From Manihot esculenta (taxonomy: Eukaryota > Streptophyta > Magnoliopsida > Malpighiales > Euphorbiaceae): a DNA stretch of 64,000 nt. The position numbers and the translations under genes were made by a program. Under the pieces are notes generated by a model. That model was not told where the DNA came from, made no database searches, and saw only the letters and a program-made list of their open reading frames with translations. This document shows, in pieces, positions 24,511 to 36,309 of this stretch; positions within the stretch are counted from its first letter, which is position 1; the number at the start of each line of letters is the position of its first letter. Where the stretch lies: the NCBI RefSeq assembly GCF_001659605.2, contig NC_035161.2, positions 5,102,265-5,166,264 on the forward strand, given 5' to 3'.

Positions 24511-26990
24511 CTTATCGGTCCAATCATTCTCTTTTTCCATTCTTATCTTTCTCTTATAAAAACGCGTGCCTAGCAGTATGCGTTAGATTTAACAATACTT
24601 TTCTTGTAGTTGGCGGATATGATATTTCTATCTGTTGTAAAATTTGCAAAAGCTATGATTTTTTTTTTGGTAGTTTTGGGATAAATGGATCACTTATCTA
24701 AATCTATAACATTGATCTTCATATGATGAAGAAGTAATGATTATTCTGAATAGTGAGATTTCTAAAAGATGAATGCACTTTTCACCTTTCTGGTGGGAAA
24801 GATATTCACAAAAAAGTAGAACAAAGCTCAACCACAGGGAAAGTAGTGGAAGGAGAGGCTCTCCTGAAGTTAATGGCTTAACGCATTGCATGAATCCAAA
24901 ACTCCCATATACCTTTCTTATCCAAAGAGAGAATTTAATTACTTTTGGCATACACCTTTGGCTTCTGTAGCCTTCTATAGCTCTTGATTCTTGGGCCTGC
25001 CTCTTTCTTTCTTTCATTCTGAGGTATCTATTTCAGCTGTGTCATTGGCTAGCCTCAGTTTTCTTTTTTCTCCACTCACAAAAGCTCTCAGTTTCTGGTT
25101 CTTGTCCTTACAACTGAAACCACCATTGTTACCATGTGATCAACAGTAGGTGGTTTTCAAGTGGGGCAAATTATATTCTTCACTGAGAATTTGTAACCTC
25201 ACATCTTTGTGTTTTTGGCTTGGAAGTCTTAACAACTTTTCTTTGGTTATAAGGCAAGAACTTTTCATTTTGTGAGGAGAAACAAGAAGATTGGAAATCA
25301 AAAAGAACAAAAGAAGAGATCATGCAAAGCAAAAGGGAAAGAAGAGAAGAGAGAGACTTCAAGATATAAGCAAGTGTCCCAAATACTATTCCTATGGAGT
25401 GGCTGAGGTAGCCAACTTGAATGCTTCAAATTTTTCATGAGATAAGATCTCCAAAAAAAAAAAAAAAAAAAGAATATAGTATCTCTATGATATGATGGTG
25501 AATTTCCTTTGCACAAGGATTCCCTTTCTTTCTTGACAATATTAAAGGATCAATATGCAATCAAATTTTCAAACCAACAAAAAATTCAGTCCAAAATCTT
25601 AGAAACACATTGGATTTCTCTGAAGCAGAATTTTCATTTGAGAGAATGATTGAATAAATTCTACCTACAATAGAAAATAAACGTGTTTTCAGATTTGTTA
25701 CTCACAATATTTGAAAAAACCCTTTTCTAATTAAGGAAGGAAAAATGTTCCTGAATAGAATCTTAGTATATATTTGCATTCATTCTGTTCATGTAAATAA
25801 TAATTTTATATTATTTATTTATTATTTTTAATTATTTTATTGGGTTTTTGTAAATTATAATATTATAGGTTTTTTTTATGAATGTGTTTTTTCCAACAAC
25901 ACTTACAACGGTAATAATAAAGGCAGATTTACTATTTAATTTTAGATATTGCGATTATTAACAAATTAATTTTTATATTTTTGAAAATCTATTAGAGTGT
26001 TTTTTTTTGAAATAATATTTCTGCCCTCTTTTTCGTTAAAAATAAATAAATAAGAGAAAAAAATTTTAAAATTTAATTTTATCTTCATATGAAACTTTTT
26101 ATTTAATTTTTAAATATTATTATTATTAACAATTCAATTCTTATATTTTCATAAATCTATCTATCTGTTAGACTTGATCATGTAGAGAAAAGCGCTCGTA
26201 GGTGCACAACATGGGCATATCACAGCTTATGTCATGGGCTGATCTCTCCTATTCCAATATGTGTGAATGAGATTTTTATTCTAGAAACTTGTATCAGCCT
26301 TTTAGCCTTCTATTGAAATTTTTATCAACTATAAATACTCATTTTTTCAATTTCTCTTTGTACCCGTTACCTTAGATAGGAAAATAGCAGCCACCATTCC
26401 ATTTTCTCTCCATCCTTCATTATCCTCCGTCATATTCTTCCAAGTTCTCCAGGAGATAGAAGGAAGACACCTATTGCTCCGTCAGAGAGAACTTTCTTCA
26501 AGCTCAGGATTTCGATCACCCATTGAAAGATTTCTTATTTGAGTTCTTCTACTCCTTAGCTTTGTGTCACTAACTAACAGCTTTCTAACCAAAAATAAAT
26601 ACAACCATTAACTTTTACGGATATCGATGATAATCTACTCTTTATTATACTACTTTAGCAACCTGCCGTGTATGTGCAATGTTTACATCAAGGTAAGATA
26701 ATTTTCGATATAATTAAAAATATTTAAAATAATTAAATGAATAAATATATTGAATTATTATTAGAGAAAAATGAATACAACTGACTAAAATATATGAATA
26801 GTGTGTTGTTGAAAAAATAATGCCTGTGTAGATGGTTCATATTAAGAGAGTGAATCCTGTAAATTTTATAATCGTTTGTTATTCGATGGTTGTACAATAT
26901 AAAAGCTAAAATAGCTGAATATGAAAAATAAATAAATAAATACAATAAAAGAGTTAATTATAATTGATGTTTTGAAATTCAGAAAGTAGG
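24511..26990. other. spacer, no gene seen
   Basis: Mixed AT-rich sequence with a poly-A run at about 25453-25471. Short ORFs on both strands have no recognisable domain. 26180-26600 is less AT-rich and may be the edge of an old repeat, but no LTR ends could be set. Confidence 0.5.
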
Positions 26991-27657
26991 GTTTTACAGT
27001 ATCTGTGTAAACTTAGATGGGACGAGAGTGTTTCCCTCTTTTTATTCCTTTTCTTTTGGCTGTTGGTGACATCTAATGGCCTCTCTGCTACAGTGCCACA
27101 TGTGTGTCACGCAGGTCTGTACGTACGGAAGCATCATGGCCCCTCTCCACACCAGGCAGTCATTTAATTCCCTCCGACGCGCATGCGGGTAGAACTGCGA
27201 AATGACTAGGCCTGCAAACTCTCCTCACGTCATATCACTAGGCTGAGTTTCTTTCGCCGGACCTGGGCTCATGGGTGACCCGGCCTGCCTTGCTTATCTT
27301 GGTCAGGTCTTAAGGTACTGGGTAGGTCTGTCTAAGGGGTTTCGTGAGTCTTGGGCCAACTCTGTCTTCTTAGGCCTGGCCTTGTCCAGGGTAAAAGAGG
27401 CCCGACGGTTATCAATTTCCCCTTTACCTCCTCAGCAGTTATTGCATGATTGATGAGGGGGTAAATCCCTAGAATCCATTATGATCGCACGGTCCGAGAA
27501 CATCTCCCATCAAAACGTCTCTTCTTTGTCTTTACTGTTTTCAAATTCAAAATTCCAAACCCTCACTGAACTCCTCTTCCTCCTTCAGCTCTCTGTGTGC
27601 ATCATCTCTCCTGTTTTCCTGCAAAATCATCTCCAAGGTACGTCTCTCGTTCTGCCA

Positions 27658-28648
27658 TGGATAGTCCTAGACTTCCCGACGTCTTGAACCTGGAGTCTAA
27701 TGTCACTCCTTCCTCTCTTACGATCTTCTTTTCTCGGGAGTATCTGGATACTCCTCTTTTTCGCATTAGGGTCCCATCGCAACGAGATGATTGTTCTTCC
27801 CAATCCTCCTCCTTCTGGTCTGATTGACCCCAGAGGGATTTCAACCTAGTCTTCTTTGTGAAACAACGTGAGTTTGGCCTAACTTTTTTATTTTCTCCAT
27901 TTTTTGTTGAGGTTTTCTGTTACTTTGGGATTACTCCCCATATGCTCGCACCCAACTCCATCCTCTTTATGTGTTCTTTCGAGTCTATGAGTCTCAGTTG
28001 GGGTTTCAACCCTACGGATGTCTTGTTTTCTACCTTCTTCCATCTAGTCCGGACTAGCCAGGGTTTTTATTATTTTGCCCCTCGAAGGGGGTTGTCTATC
28101 TTTTCGAGGCATAAGGACTCTATCAAGAGTTGGGCCGAGGGGCTTGTCGGTGTAGAACTGAAGGGAGGCCCTAGGGTGTCATGGCAGGTCGACCTCCCTT
28201 GGAGGGATGTGCCCCCGGGCTGCAATGACCTTCCTCAATTGACCCTCTCTAAGCAGATCGGCCTTCTCAGACTGACTTTTGTTAAGCAGAAGTATGATGT
28301 TGAGAAGTTTATATTTGTGTCCAGTCTTTAGGACTGCCGAGAAGCTGGTACTTATTTGTTGATGTCCTACCTTTTCCCTGTTTTTGCCTTTTTATTGAGT
28401 ATGCTTCTAACTTGTTTGATTATTTTTATTTTTTGCAACTTCCGACCTCCCAATGGATAAGATTAAGTCACTGAGGAATTTTGTCCTATCTTGGGAGAGT
28501 ATGAGGGCCACTCTTGACGCTTTCCGAGCTAGCATGTCCTTGGCTGACACGACTCGGAAGGTCGCCCATGTTATCTCCCCTCGGGCAACTGGCCGGATCG
28601 TCCCTCCTGCCCTAGTTTCTTCTCGCCCTGGTTCCGGTCTCCCAAGGC
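27658..28648 (+). pseudogene. antisense ORF of Tat-like element, first half
   Basis: Starts at an ATG (27658, MDSPRLPD). That frame stops at 27827 and coding continues in another frame over 27858-28331, so there is at least one frameshift. The second part (CYFGITPHMLAPNSILFMC, then GFYYFAPRRGL) resembles the gypsy-type transposon domain PF04195 (Transposase_28), found in plant retroelement ORFs. Its function is unknown. The coding block is cut at 28648 by the complete family-T element and continues after 38596. Confidence 0.6.
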
Positions 28649-30953
28649 TGTAACGACCCGAAAATCGGACCGCTACCGGCGCTAGAATCCGGGTCGACTT
28701 AAGGCCGCCGGGACCCGTAGCAAGCCAAACATACATCTTGTGAACCTGCTTAATCCCATACATGATCAACAACATATATAAAAATTAAAACTTTTCTTTC
28801 ATTCATTTTCTCATACACCAAACTCAACCTGCACATGCACTGAACATAGCCATAATCATAAACTTAACCCCTCTGTGGGATCTCATCAATGCCCCCAATG
28901 GGTGGCATAACATGTGTTGAGTTGGCTAAATATAGTCATCAATAAACATTAAGATCATGTATCAAAAGGGATTACAATATCCATAGGGTCAAGCACAACT
29001 TCTAAACCTCAATCTCATAATCAACATATACATGACATAACTATTCATAACTTTTACATCATCTTACAATTTATCATGTCCACTTTCTAACTATTACAAT
29101 TACAAGACTTTACTCTTCTTGACTTCTTTGTCTAGCCCGTACCTGCAATCCTGGGGGATTAATGAAAAGGGGTGAGCTACTAGAGCCCAGTGAGCAGAAT
29201 AATAAAGCATTTGAAACATATGATAACATGAAATGCATCACATCACAGCTAATCACATCAAGGATGAATTCTGTCACCAATAGTCCTCTACATGTTCCAA
29301 CTGTGCCAGGGGCGTAGAATGGGCCTCACTGGTCTTTCTCTTACATAATCATAACATAACATGACATAACATTCCATAATGCCAGGGGCGTAGAATGGGC
29401 CTCACTGGTCTTTCGTACCGTATCATCATCATATCATAACATACGAGGACTAAAGGATCATTCAACATTCATCCACATCATCAACATATTATGCAATGCA
29501 ACATATTCGTGATTTCTAATGCAAACAACCTAAAATATCTCATGGCATCCATGATGCGTGAATCATGCTAAAACGGGTTTATTATTTAAAAGCATAAAAG
29601 TTATTCTACTCACTTCTAGCTGAAGCTCTACTGACTCAGAAGCAGCTGAACTCATTGCTGGGGTCCTCGGTTCCTCGGGTCCGAACCTACACAGGTGGAC
29701 TCAAATGAGGGACCAACCAAACAAGAACATAACTCTAAACTACTCCCCAAAAACCCCCTGAAACATCATGAAACAATCATGCAAAACATGTAAAAGAAGG
29801 CTGGACAGGGCACTTTCGGCGGCAGGTTTGGCGGCCGAAAGTCCCTCAAGAGCCGAAAGTCAGGCAGGTTCGGCGGCACCTTCGGCGGCCGAAACTCCCA
29901 GACAGAGGCGAAACTCATGCATGTTCGGCGGCACTTTCGGCGGCCGAAACTCCCAGACAGAGGCGAAAGTCCTCTTTTGGGGGCAAGCTTCGGCAGCCGA
30001 ATGCTGCCTCCACAAGAGGGTTCGGCGGCCGAAAGTTCCTTCGGCGGCCGAAAGTTCCTTCGGCTGCCGAACCTGGTTTCTCCCAGAATGGCAGAAACTC
30101 AGCTCTTCTATGCATATTTGCCTCCAAAACTTCCCACATGTATATAACTCATTCAAATCATGCAAATATACATACATTGGCTCCTAGGGGCTTCAAACTA
30201 ACTTAAACCCCAACTACAACACACAACAACAACACATTGCTCATAAACACAACATAAACTCAATAACCTAACTATGAGCTAAACATGCATTCTACCCCAT
30301 AGATCTTGCATAAAACTTACTTTAAACATGAAATGAGCTTAAGATCGGCTCTTACCTCTTGAAGATCGAGAGAGAGACGTCCTAAACTCGGAGGTGGGAG
30401 ATTTTTGAGTTCTTGAACCTCAAAGCTCCAAAACTTGCTTTAAACTCGAAAATCTTCAAAACAAAGCAAAAACTTGTAAAAATCTTGAAAGATTTGAAGG
30501 AAAAACTCAAGGATTGATGAGGAATGGCGGAGAGCTCACCTTGGCCGACAATGGGGAGAAAAACTCGCCCGTTTTCGGCTAAGGGACCCTTTTATAGTGG
30601 CTGGCCAGGCCACGTTCGGGGGCCGAACGTGCCTCCGCATGCATGCCATGTTCGGCGGCCGAACTTGAGGTTCGGCGGCCGAATATGGACTTTCCTCAAC
30701 TTATGCCTTCGGGGGCCTAAGACACACCCGAAACGCCTGCATGTTCGGCTACCGAACTTGAGGTTCGGCGGCCGAACCTGGGTTTTCCTCCAAAGCTATT
30801 TTCATTCAAAACTCATTTCCTTTTCACGCTTAAAACATAAAATACATTAAAACATTTTATGAAAACATGGTTTTACCCTTCTAGAGGTCTCCGACATCCG
30901 AGATTCCACCAGACGGTAGGAATTCCGATACCGGAGTCTAGCCGGGTATTACA
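28649..30953 (-). repeat. 3' LTR of copy C
   Basis: 2305 bp. It differs from the 5' LTR mainly by one extra short GGCCGAAAGTTCC unit near 30020-30070, a few substitutions and small indels. It has a two-unit tandem block at 29290-29415, repeat clusters at 29813-30075 and 30617-30785, and a TATA box (30589-30597, minus strand). Confidence 0.93.
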
Positions 30954-30966
30954 TTCTCCCCCCCTT
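30954..30966 (-). promoter_or_regulatory. polypurine tract of copy C
   Basis: On the minus strand AAGGGGGGGAGAA directly precedes the 3' LTR. This is the usual primer site for plus-strand cDNA synthesis. Confidence 0.85.
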
Positions 30967-31061
30967 AAGAACATTCGTCCCCGAATGTTCCTCAACTAGC
31001 ACATAGCATGGCATACACATAACATACATATAAAGCACGTAAAACTCACAAGGAACAAACC

Positions 31062-34000
31062 TCAGAAAAGATAAGGATATTGCTGGAGCATGGACTCCCG
31101 TGTCTCCCAGGTGCATTCTTCCAAATTGTGGTGGTTCCACAAGACTTTCACCATCGGGATTTCCTTGTTTCTTAGCTTTCTGATCTGGGTGTCTATGATC
31201 CGTACTGGCTGCTCAACATAGGTGAGATCCTCTTGGATCTCCACATCAGGCTCACTAAGAACCTTGCTCGGATTTGACACAAACTTCCTCAACATTGAAA
31301 CATGGAAAACCGGATGGATTCTTGCCATTGAAGCAGGCAAATCTAGCTTGTACGATACATGCCCAATCTTCTGCAAGATTTCAAAGGGTCCGATGTATCG
31401 TGGGGCTAGTTTACCTTTCTTCCCAAAGCGAACCACTCCTTTCATTGGAGACACCTTGAGCAAAACCAGATCCCCCTCCTGAAACTCTACCTGTCTTCTG
31501 CGGATGTCTGCATAACTCCTCTATCTGCTTGTAGCAGTCTTGATCCTTTCTCTGATTATGGGTACCACCCTACTGGTAATCTCTACTAGCTCAGGCCCTG
31601 CCAAGGCCTTCTCTCCAACTTCCTCCCAGCAAACAGGTGACCTGCACTTCCTTCCGTACAAAGCTTCATATGGAGCCATCCCGATGCTAGCATGATGGCT
31701 GTTATTGTAGGCAAACTCCACCAAAGATAGATGCTGCCTCCAAGAACCGCCAAAGTCCAGCACACACATTCTGAGCATATCCTCGATAGTCTGGATGGTC
31801 CTTTCTGACTGTCCATCAGTCTGGGGGTGGAAGGCAGTACTGAAATCCAACCTAGTACCCATGGCATTCTGCAGACTCCGCCAAAACCTGGAGGTGAACT
31901 GGGGCCCTCTATCGGACACTATTGAAACAGGAACCCCATGCAGCCTGACGATCTCATCAACATACACCTGCGCCAACTTGTCCACAGAATAGCCACTCCT
32001 GACAGGGATGAAGTGAGCAGATTTGGTGAGTCTGTCCACAATCACCCATATGGAGTCCACTCTGTTGGACGTCGCCGGTAACCCCACTACGAAGTCCATA
32101 GCTATATTCTCCCATTTCCACTCTGGGATAGGTAGCGGGTTAAGCAATCTAGCCGGCTTCTGATGTTCCAGCTTCACCCTTTGACACACTTCGCAGGCTG
32201 ACACAAACTGTGCCACTTCCTTCTTCATCGCTGGCCACCAATAAACTTTCTTCAGATCTTGATACATCTTGGTGGCTCCGGGGTGAACGCTGTATCTTGC
32301 ATTATGAGCCTCTCTCATAATGTCTCCTTTTAGCCCTATGTCATCTGGTACACACAATCGACTCCCATAGCGGAGGATCCCCTTATTGTCAAATCTGAAC
32401 TCACTATCTTTGCCTGACTGAACAGTCTTGGCAATCTTCACTAACTCTGAGTCCTCATGCTGTTTCTGAGCCACCTGCTCCAGAAACACGGGTGCCACTC
32501 TCATCTGGGCTACCAAAGCACCTGTACCAGACAACTCCAACTGTAGACCTTCCTCAACGAGCTTGTAAAACTCCTTCACCACTGGCCTCCTCTCTGCCGA
32601 TATGTGGGATAAACTGCCTAGTGACTTCCGGCTTAGGGCGTCTGCCACAACATTCGCCTTACCCGGATGATACTGAATCTTGCAATCGTAGTCACTCAGC
32701 AGCTCTACCCATCTCCTCTGTCTCAAGTTCAAATCTCTTTGACTCAGGATGTGCTGCAGGCTCTTATGATCTGTAAAGATCTCACATTTTACCCCATAGA
32801 GGTAGTGCCTCCACATCTTGAGTGCAAAGATTACTGCTGCCATCTCTAGGTCATGTGTGGGGTAATTCAACTCATGCTTCTTCAGCTGCCTAGAAGCATA
32901 AGCAATCACCCTCTCATTCTGCATTAGCACACAACCTAGTCCCACACGGGACGCATCACAAAAGACTGTAAAGTCCTCATCACTAGATGGCAAAGCTAAC
33001 ACTGGTGCTGAAGTCAACCTCTTCTTAAGCTCTTCAAAACTCTCTTCGCACTGGTCGGTCCACACAAACTTCTGATTCTTCCTGGTCAACCTGGTTAGAG
33101 GAGCTGCAATCTTTGAGAAGTCCTGAACGAACCTCCTGTAGTAACCTGCCAAACCTAAAAAACTCCTGATCTCTGTTACTGAAGTGGGTCTAGGCCAGTT
33201 AGCCACAGTTTTTGTCTTCTTGGGGTCCACCTCTATTCCATTTTCTGACACTACATGCCCCAAGAATGAAATGCTCCTCAGCCAGAACTCACACTTAGAG
33301 AACTTGGCATATAAGCCATGTTCCCTCAAAGTCTGCAAAACCAATCGCAGATGATGGGCATGCTCCTCTGCATTCCTGGAATACACCAAGATATCGTCTA
33401 TGAAGACAATAACGAAGTGATCCAGGTACTGGCTAAACACTCTGTTCATGAGATCCATGAATGCTGCAGGGGCGTTGGTTAACCCGAACGGCATTACAAG
33501 GAACTCAAAATGCCCATATCTGGTCCTGAAAGCTGTCTTTGGCACATCATCTTCTCTGATCCTCAACTGATGGTACCCCGATCTCAGATCTATTTTGGAG
33601 AAGCAACCTGCTCCAGCTAGCTAGTCAAATAGATCGTCGATCCTTGGCAATGGGTACTTATTCTTGGTAATGACTTTGTTCAACTGCCTGTAGTCGATAC
33701 AAAGTCTAAGGGATCCATCCTTCTTTCTCACAAACAAAACTGGTGCACCCCAAGGTGAAGTGCTCGGTCGGATGAAGCCCTTTTCTACCAGCTCTTGCAA
33801 CTGTTCTTTCAATTCCTTCAACTCAGCTGGAGCCATCCTGTAGGGAGGGATAGAGATCGGTCGGGTTCCAGGCATCAATTCTATCTCGAACTCTATCTCC
33901 CTAGCAGGTGGTAAACCTAGCAGCTCGTCTGGGAAGACATCTAGAAACTCTCTAACCACCGGCACCGAGGCGGGTTCTCTAACCTGACTGCTAAGCTCTC

Positions 34001-36047
34001 TCACATGAGCCAAATACCCCTGACATCCCTTCCTAAGCAACCTACGAGCCTGAAGAGCTGATATCAGACCTCTAGGTGTACCCCTCCTATCTCCCCTGAA
34101 GACAACCTCTGACCTATCCTGACCTCTGAACCTGACTACCTTGTCCCTGCAGTCCAAGGTAGCACCATGGATAGATAACCAGTCCATCCCTAGAATGACG
34201 TCAAAATCTGTCAAGTCTAGAACCACAAGGTCGGCGGAAAGGCATCTCCCTTCAACGAATACTAGACTGTACTGGCAGACTGACTCTGCCACTGATGGGT
34301 CACACTTGGGTCCACTGACCCAGAGAGGACACTCTAACTCAGAGATCATCAACCCCAACCTCTGAACGGCTCTCGGAGCTATAAAAGAATGAGATGCACC
34401 AGGGTCCATCAAGGTATACACATCTGAACAACCAATGACTAAATTACCTGCCACCACGGTGTTAGATGCATCTGCCTCCTGTTGAGTCATGGTGAAGATC
34501 CGTGCTGGAGCGGATGGACCTTCTCCTCTGAAACCCGCTGAAGAAGAGGCTGACCCTCTCCCTCTGCCTCTGCCACTAGCCTGAGTCGTGGCTGGAGCTG
34601 CTGGCTGAGCCACACTACCAGAAGCTGTCTGCTGAGACTGTGCTCCAAAAGCTGCCCTAGGACACTCCCGAGCCATGTGTCCCTCCTGCCCACATCTGAA
34701 GCAGGCTGTCGTCCCAACCATACATACTCCCTTGTGCGGTCTCCCACACTTCTTGCATACTGCATTGTCCGCACCAGAACTCGCGCCACTTCCCAGTCCC
34801 AGACTGGACTTGACCTTGTTCCAAAACTTATTCTTCCTCGACTTCTTGGTGGTACTGCTCCACCTCTTGCTGCCTGAAGCTGCTGCACTAAAAGAAGAAG
34901 AGCCTGGGGTCTTAGAACCAGAAGGTTGTGCCACTGATTGCTTAACTGTCCCCTGAACGATGGCACTGGCCTCCATTTTCCGGGCCATATCCACTATGGC
35001 ATGGAAGCTCTCCCTATCTGCTGACTGGATCAAGGAGGAATATCTAGAGTGGAGTTTCATGATATACCTCCTTGACCTTTTCTGATCCGAGTCAAGATTT
35101 TGCCCTGCAAAAGGCAACAGCTCCAAGAATCTGTCTGTGAACTCCTCTACACTCATCTCATCAGTCTGCCTCAACTGCTCAAACTCTATCATCTTCAGCT
35201 CCCTTGAACTATCTGGGAAAGCCCATCCTGCAAACTCGTTTGCGAACTCTTCCCAAGACATGCTGTCCACTCTCGGGTTGACATAATTCTTGAACCACTC
35301 TCGTGCCTTCTTGCACTTAAGTGTGAACCCAGCCATCTGTATGGCTCTACTATCATCAGCCCCAATCTCATCTGTGATCACCTTAACCCTTTCAAGATAC
35401 ACAAATGGGTCATCCCCTTTTTCATACTGGGGAGCACCCAACTTCATGTAGTCTGTCATCTTGACCTTGCTCCCACTGGCTGAGCTAGGTCTAGGAGGTT
35501 GAGTAGCTGGGGCTGCTGGTTCTGCTGGAGGAGGAGGTGGTGCAACATTTTCTGAGGTAGGGTTTGCTGGATTTGGATAGTAAGGTGGGGGTGGATACAT
35601 TGGGTATTGTGAATATGGTGGGTAGTAGGGTGGGTATGGCATCTGTGTGGGATAAGGGGTGAAGCTAGGGTAATCCGATGTACCTCCCATCGAATACCCG
35701 GGATCTTGTGAGAAGGGTGGGTAGTAAGGTGGCTGAACATATCCCGAGGCCTGAGTGCCTCCTTGGGATTCTCCCATTCCCTCTTCTGACATGCTAACTC
35801 CCAAACTGCCATCCCTCCTCTGCTCTACATCCATATCATCCCCCATGTCCTCTGACGCTCCTCCCTGAACTGTTTCTCTGACTGATCTGCTTCTACCCAG
35901 ATCCAAAGACCTTCTAGGGTCTCTTACTGCTCTTTCTCTGTTAGACCTACTAGACATTGCCCTAGGCAATGTAGGAGGACGGGCGCTCATGCCCTCATCC
36001 TCAGGTGGCACTCCAGTCAATCGTGCAGATCGACGAGTTCCTCTCAT
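31062..36047 (-). pseudogene. family-T gag-pol polyprotein with two in-frame stops
   Basis: One frame of 1661 codons from [10 protein letters not shown] (36047; an upstream ATG at 36080 is less likely) to 31062. In order: Pro/Tyr-rich region; retrotransposon gag domain ([10 protein letters not shown] area); CCHC knuckle [14 protein letters not shown] near 34690; protease with DPGASHSF where DTGASHSF is usual; RT with FIDDILVYS; RNase H with [10 protein letters not shown]; integrase with a zinc-binding region (CEVCQR), a DFVVGLP core start and [11 protein letters not shown]; and a C-terminal chromodomain (VLWNHHNLEECTWE). TAG codons interrupt it at 33621-33623, just inside RT, and at 31521-31523, after integrase. 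The frame stays open on both sides of each. Apart from these stops it is well preserved. Confidence 0.93.
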
Positions 36048-36292
36048 CCTGTTTTCTGAAAAACAGTACACAACAAGCAAACATTAGCATCATATGGTTC
36101 ATGTGGGCACACATGAACCCTCATCACACATCATAGCATATCATTAATGCACATGCATGAAATCATGGCATTTCACATCATCATGTAAGACAGGACTCCA
36201 CATCCTATCCTAGTGGACATGACCTTCCTATTGTGCTTGACCTTCTATGACATCTATGAGCCCGACACTCTAGGTCTGACCATATGAACCTA

Positions 36293-36306
36293 GGGCTCTG
36301 ATACCA
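36293..36306 (-). promoter_or_regulatory. primer binding site of copy C
   Basis: On the minus strand TGGTATCAGAGCCC starts three bases after the 5' LTR. It is complementary to the 3' end of initiator tRNA-Met, the usual primer for plant Ty3/Gypsy elements. The same site is seen at 52939-52952 and 63813-63826. Confidence 0.92.
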
Positions 36307-36309
36307 TTC

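Noticed and set aside
23895..24830. Loose similarity between 23895-23960 and 24770-24830
   Set aside because: Too weak and short to call a duplication by eye.
24694..25516. ORFs of 60-107 codons on both strands
   Set aside because: No recognisable domain, and one runs through the poly-A tract. No support for a gene.
27271..27453. 60-codon ORF near 27.3 kb
   Set aside because: Probably within the LTR or leader of the Tat-like element; no domain and no conserved context.
36048..36080. ATG at 36080 as gag start
   Set aside because: The [10 protein letters not shown] start at 36047 is matched by the gag start of copy E (MRGTRRSMES). The 11 extra residues are leader sequence.
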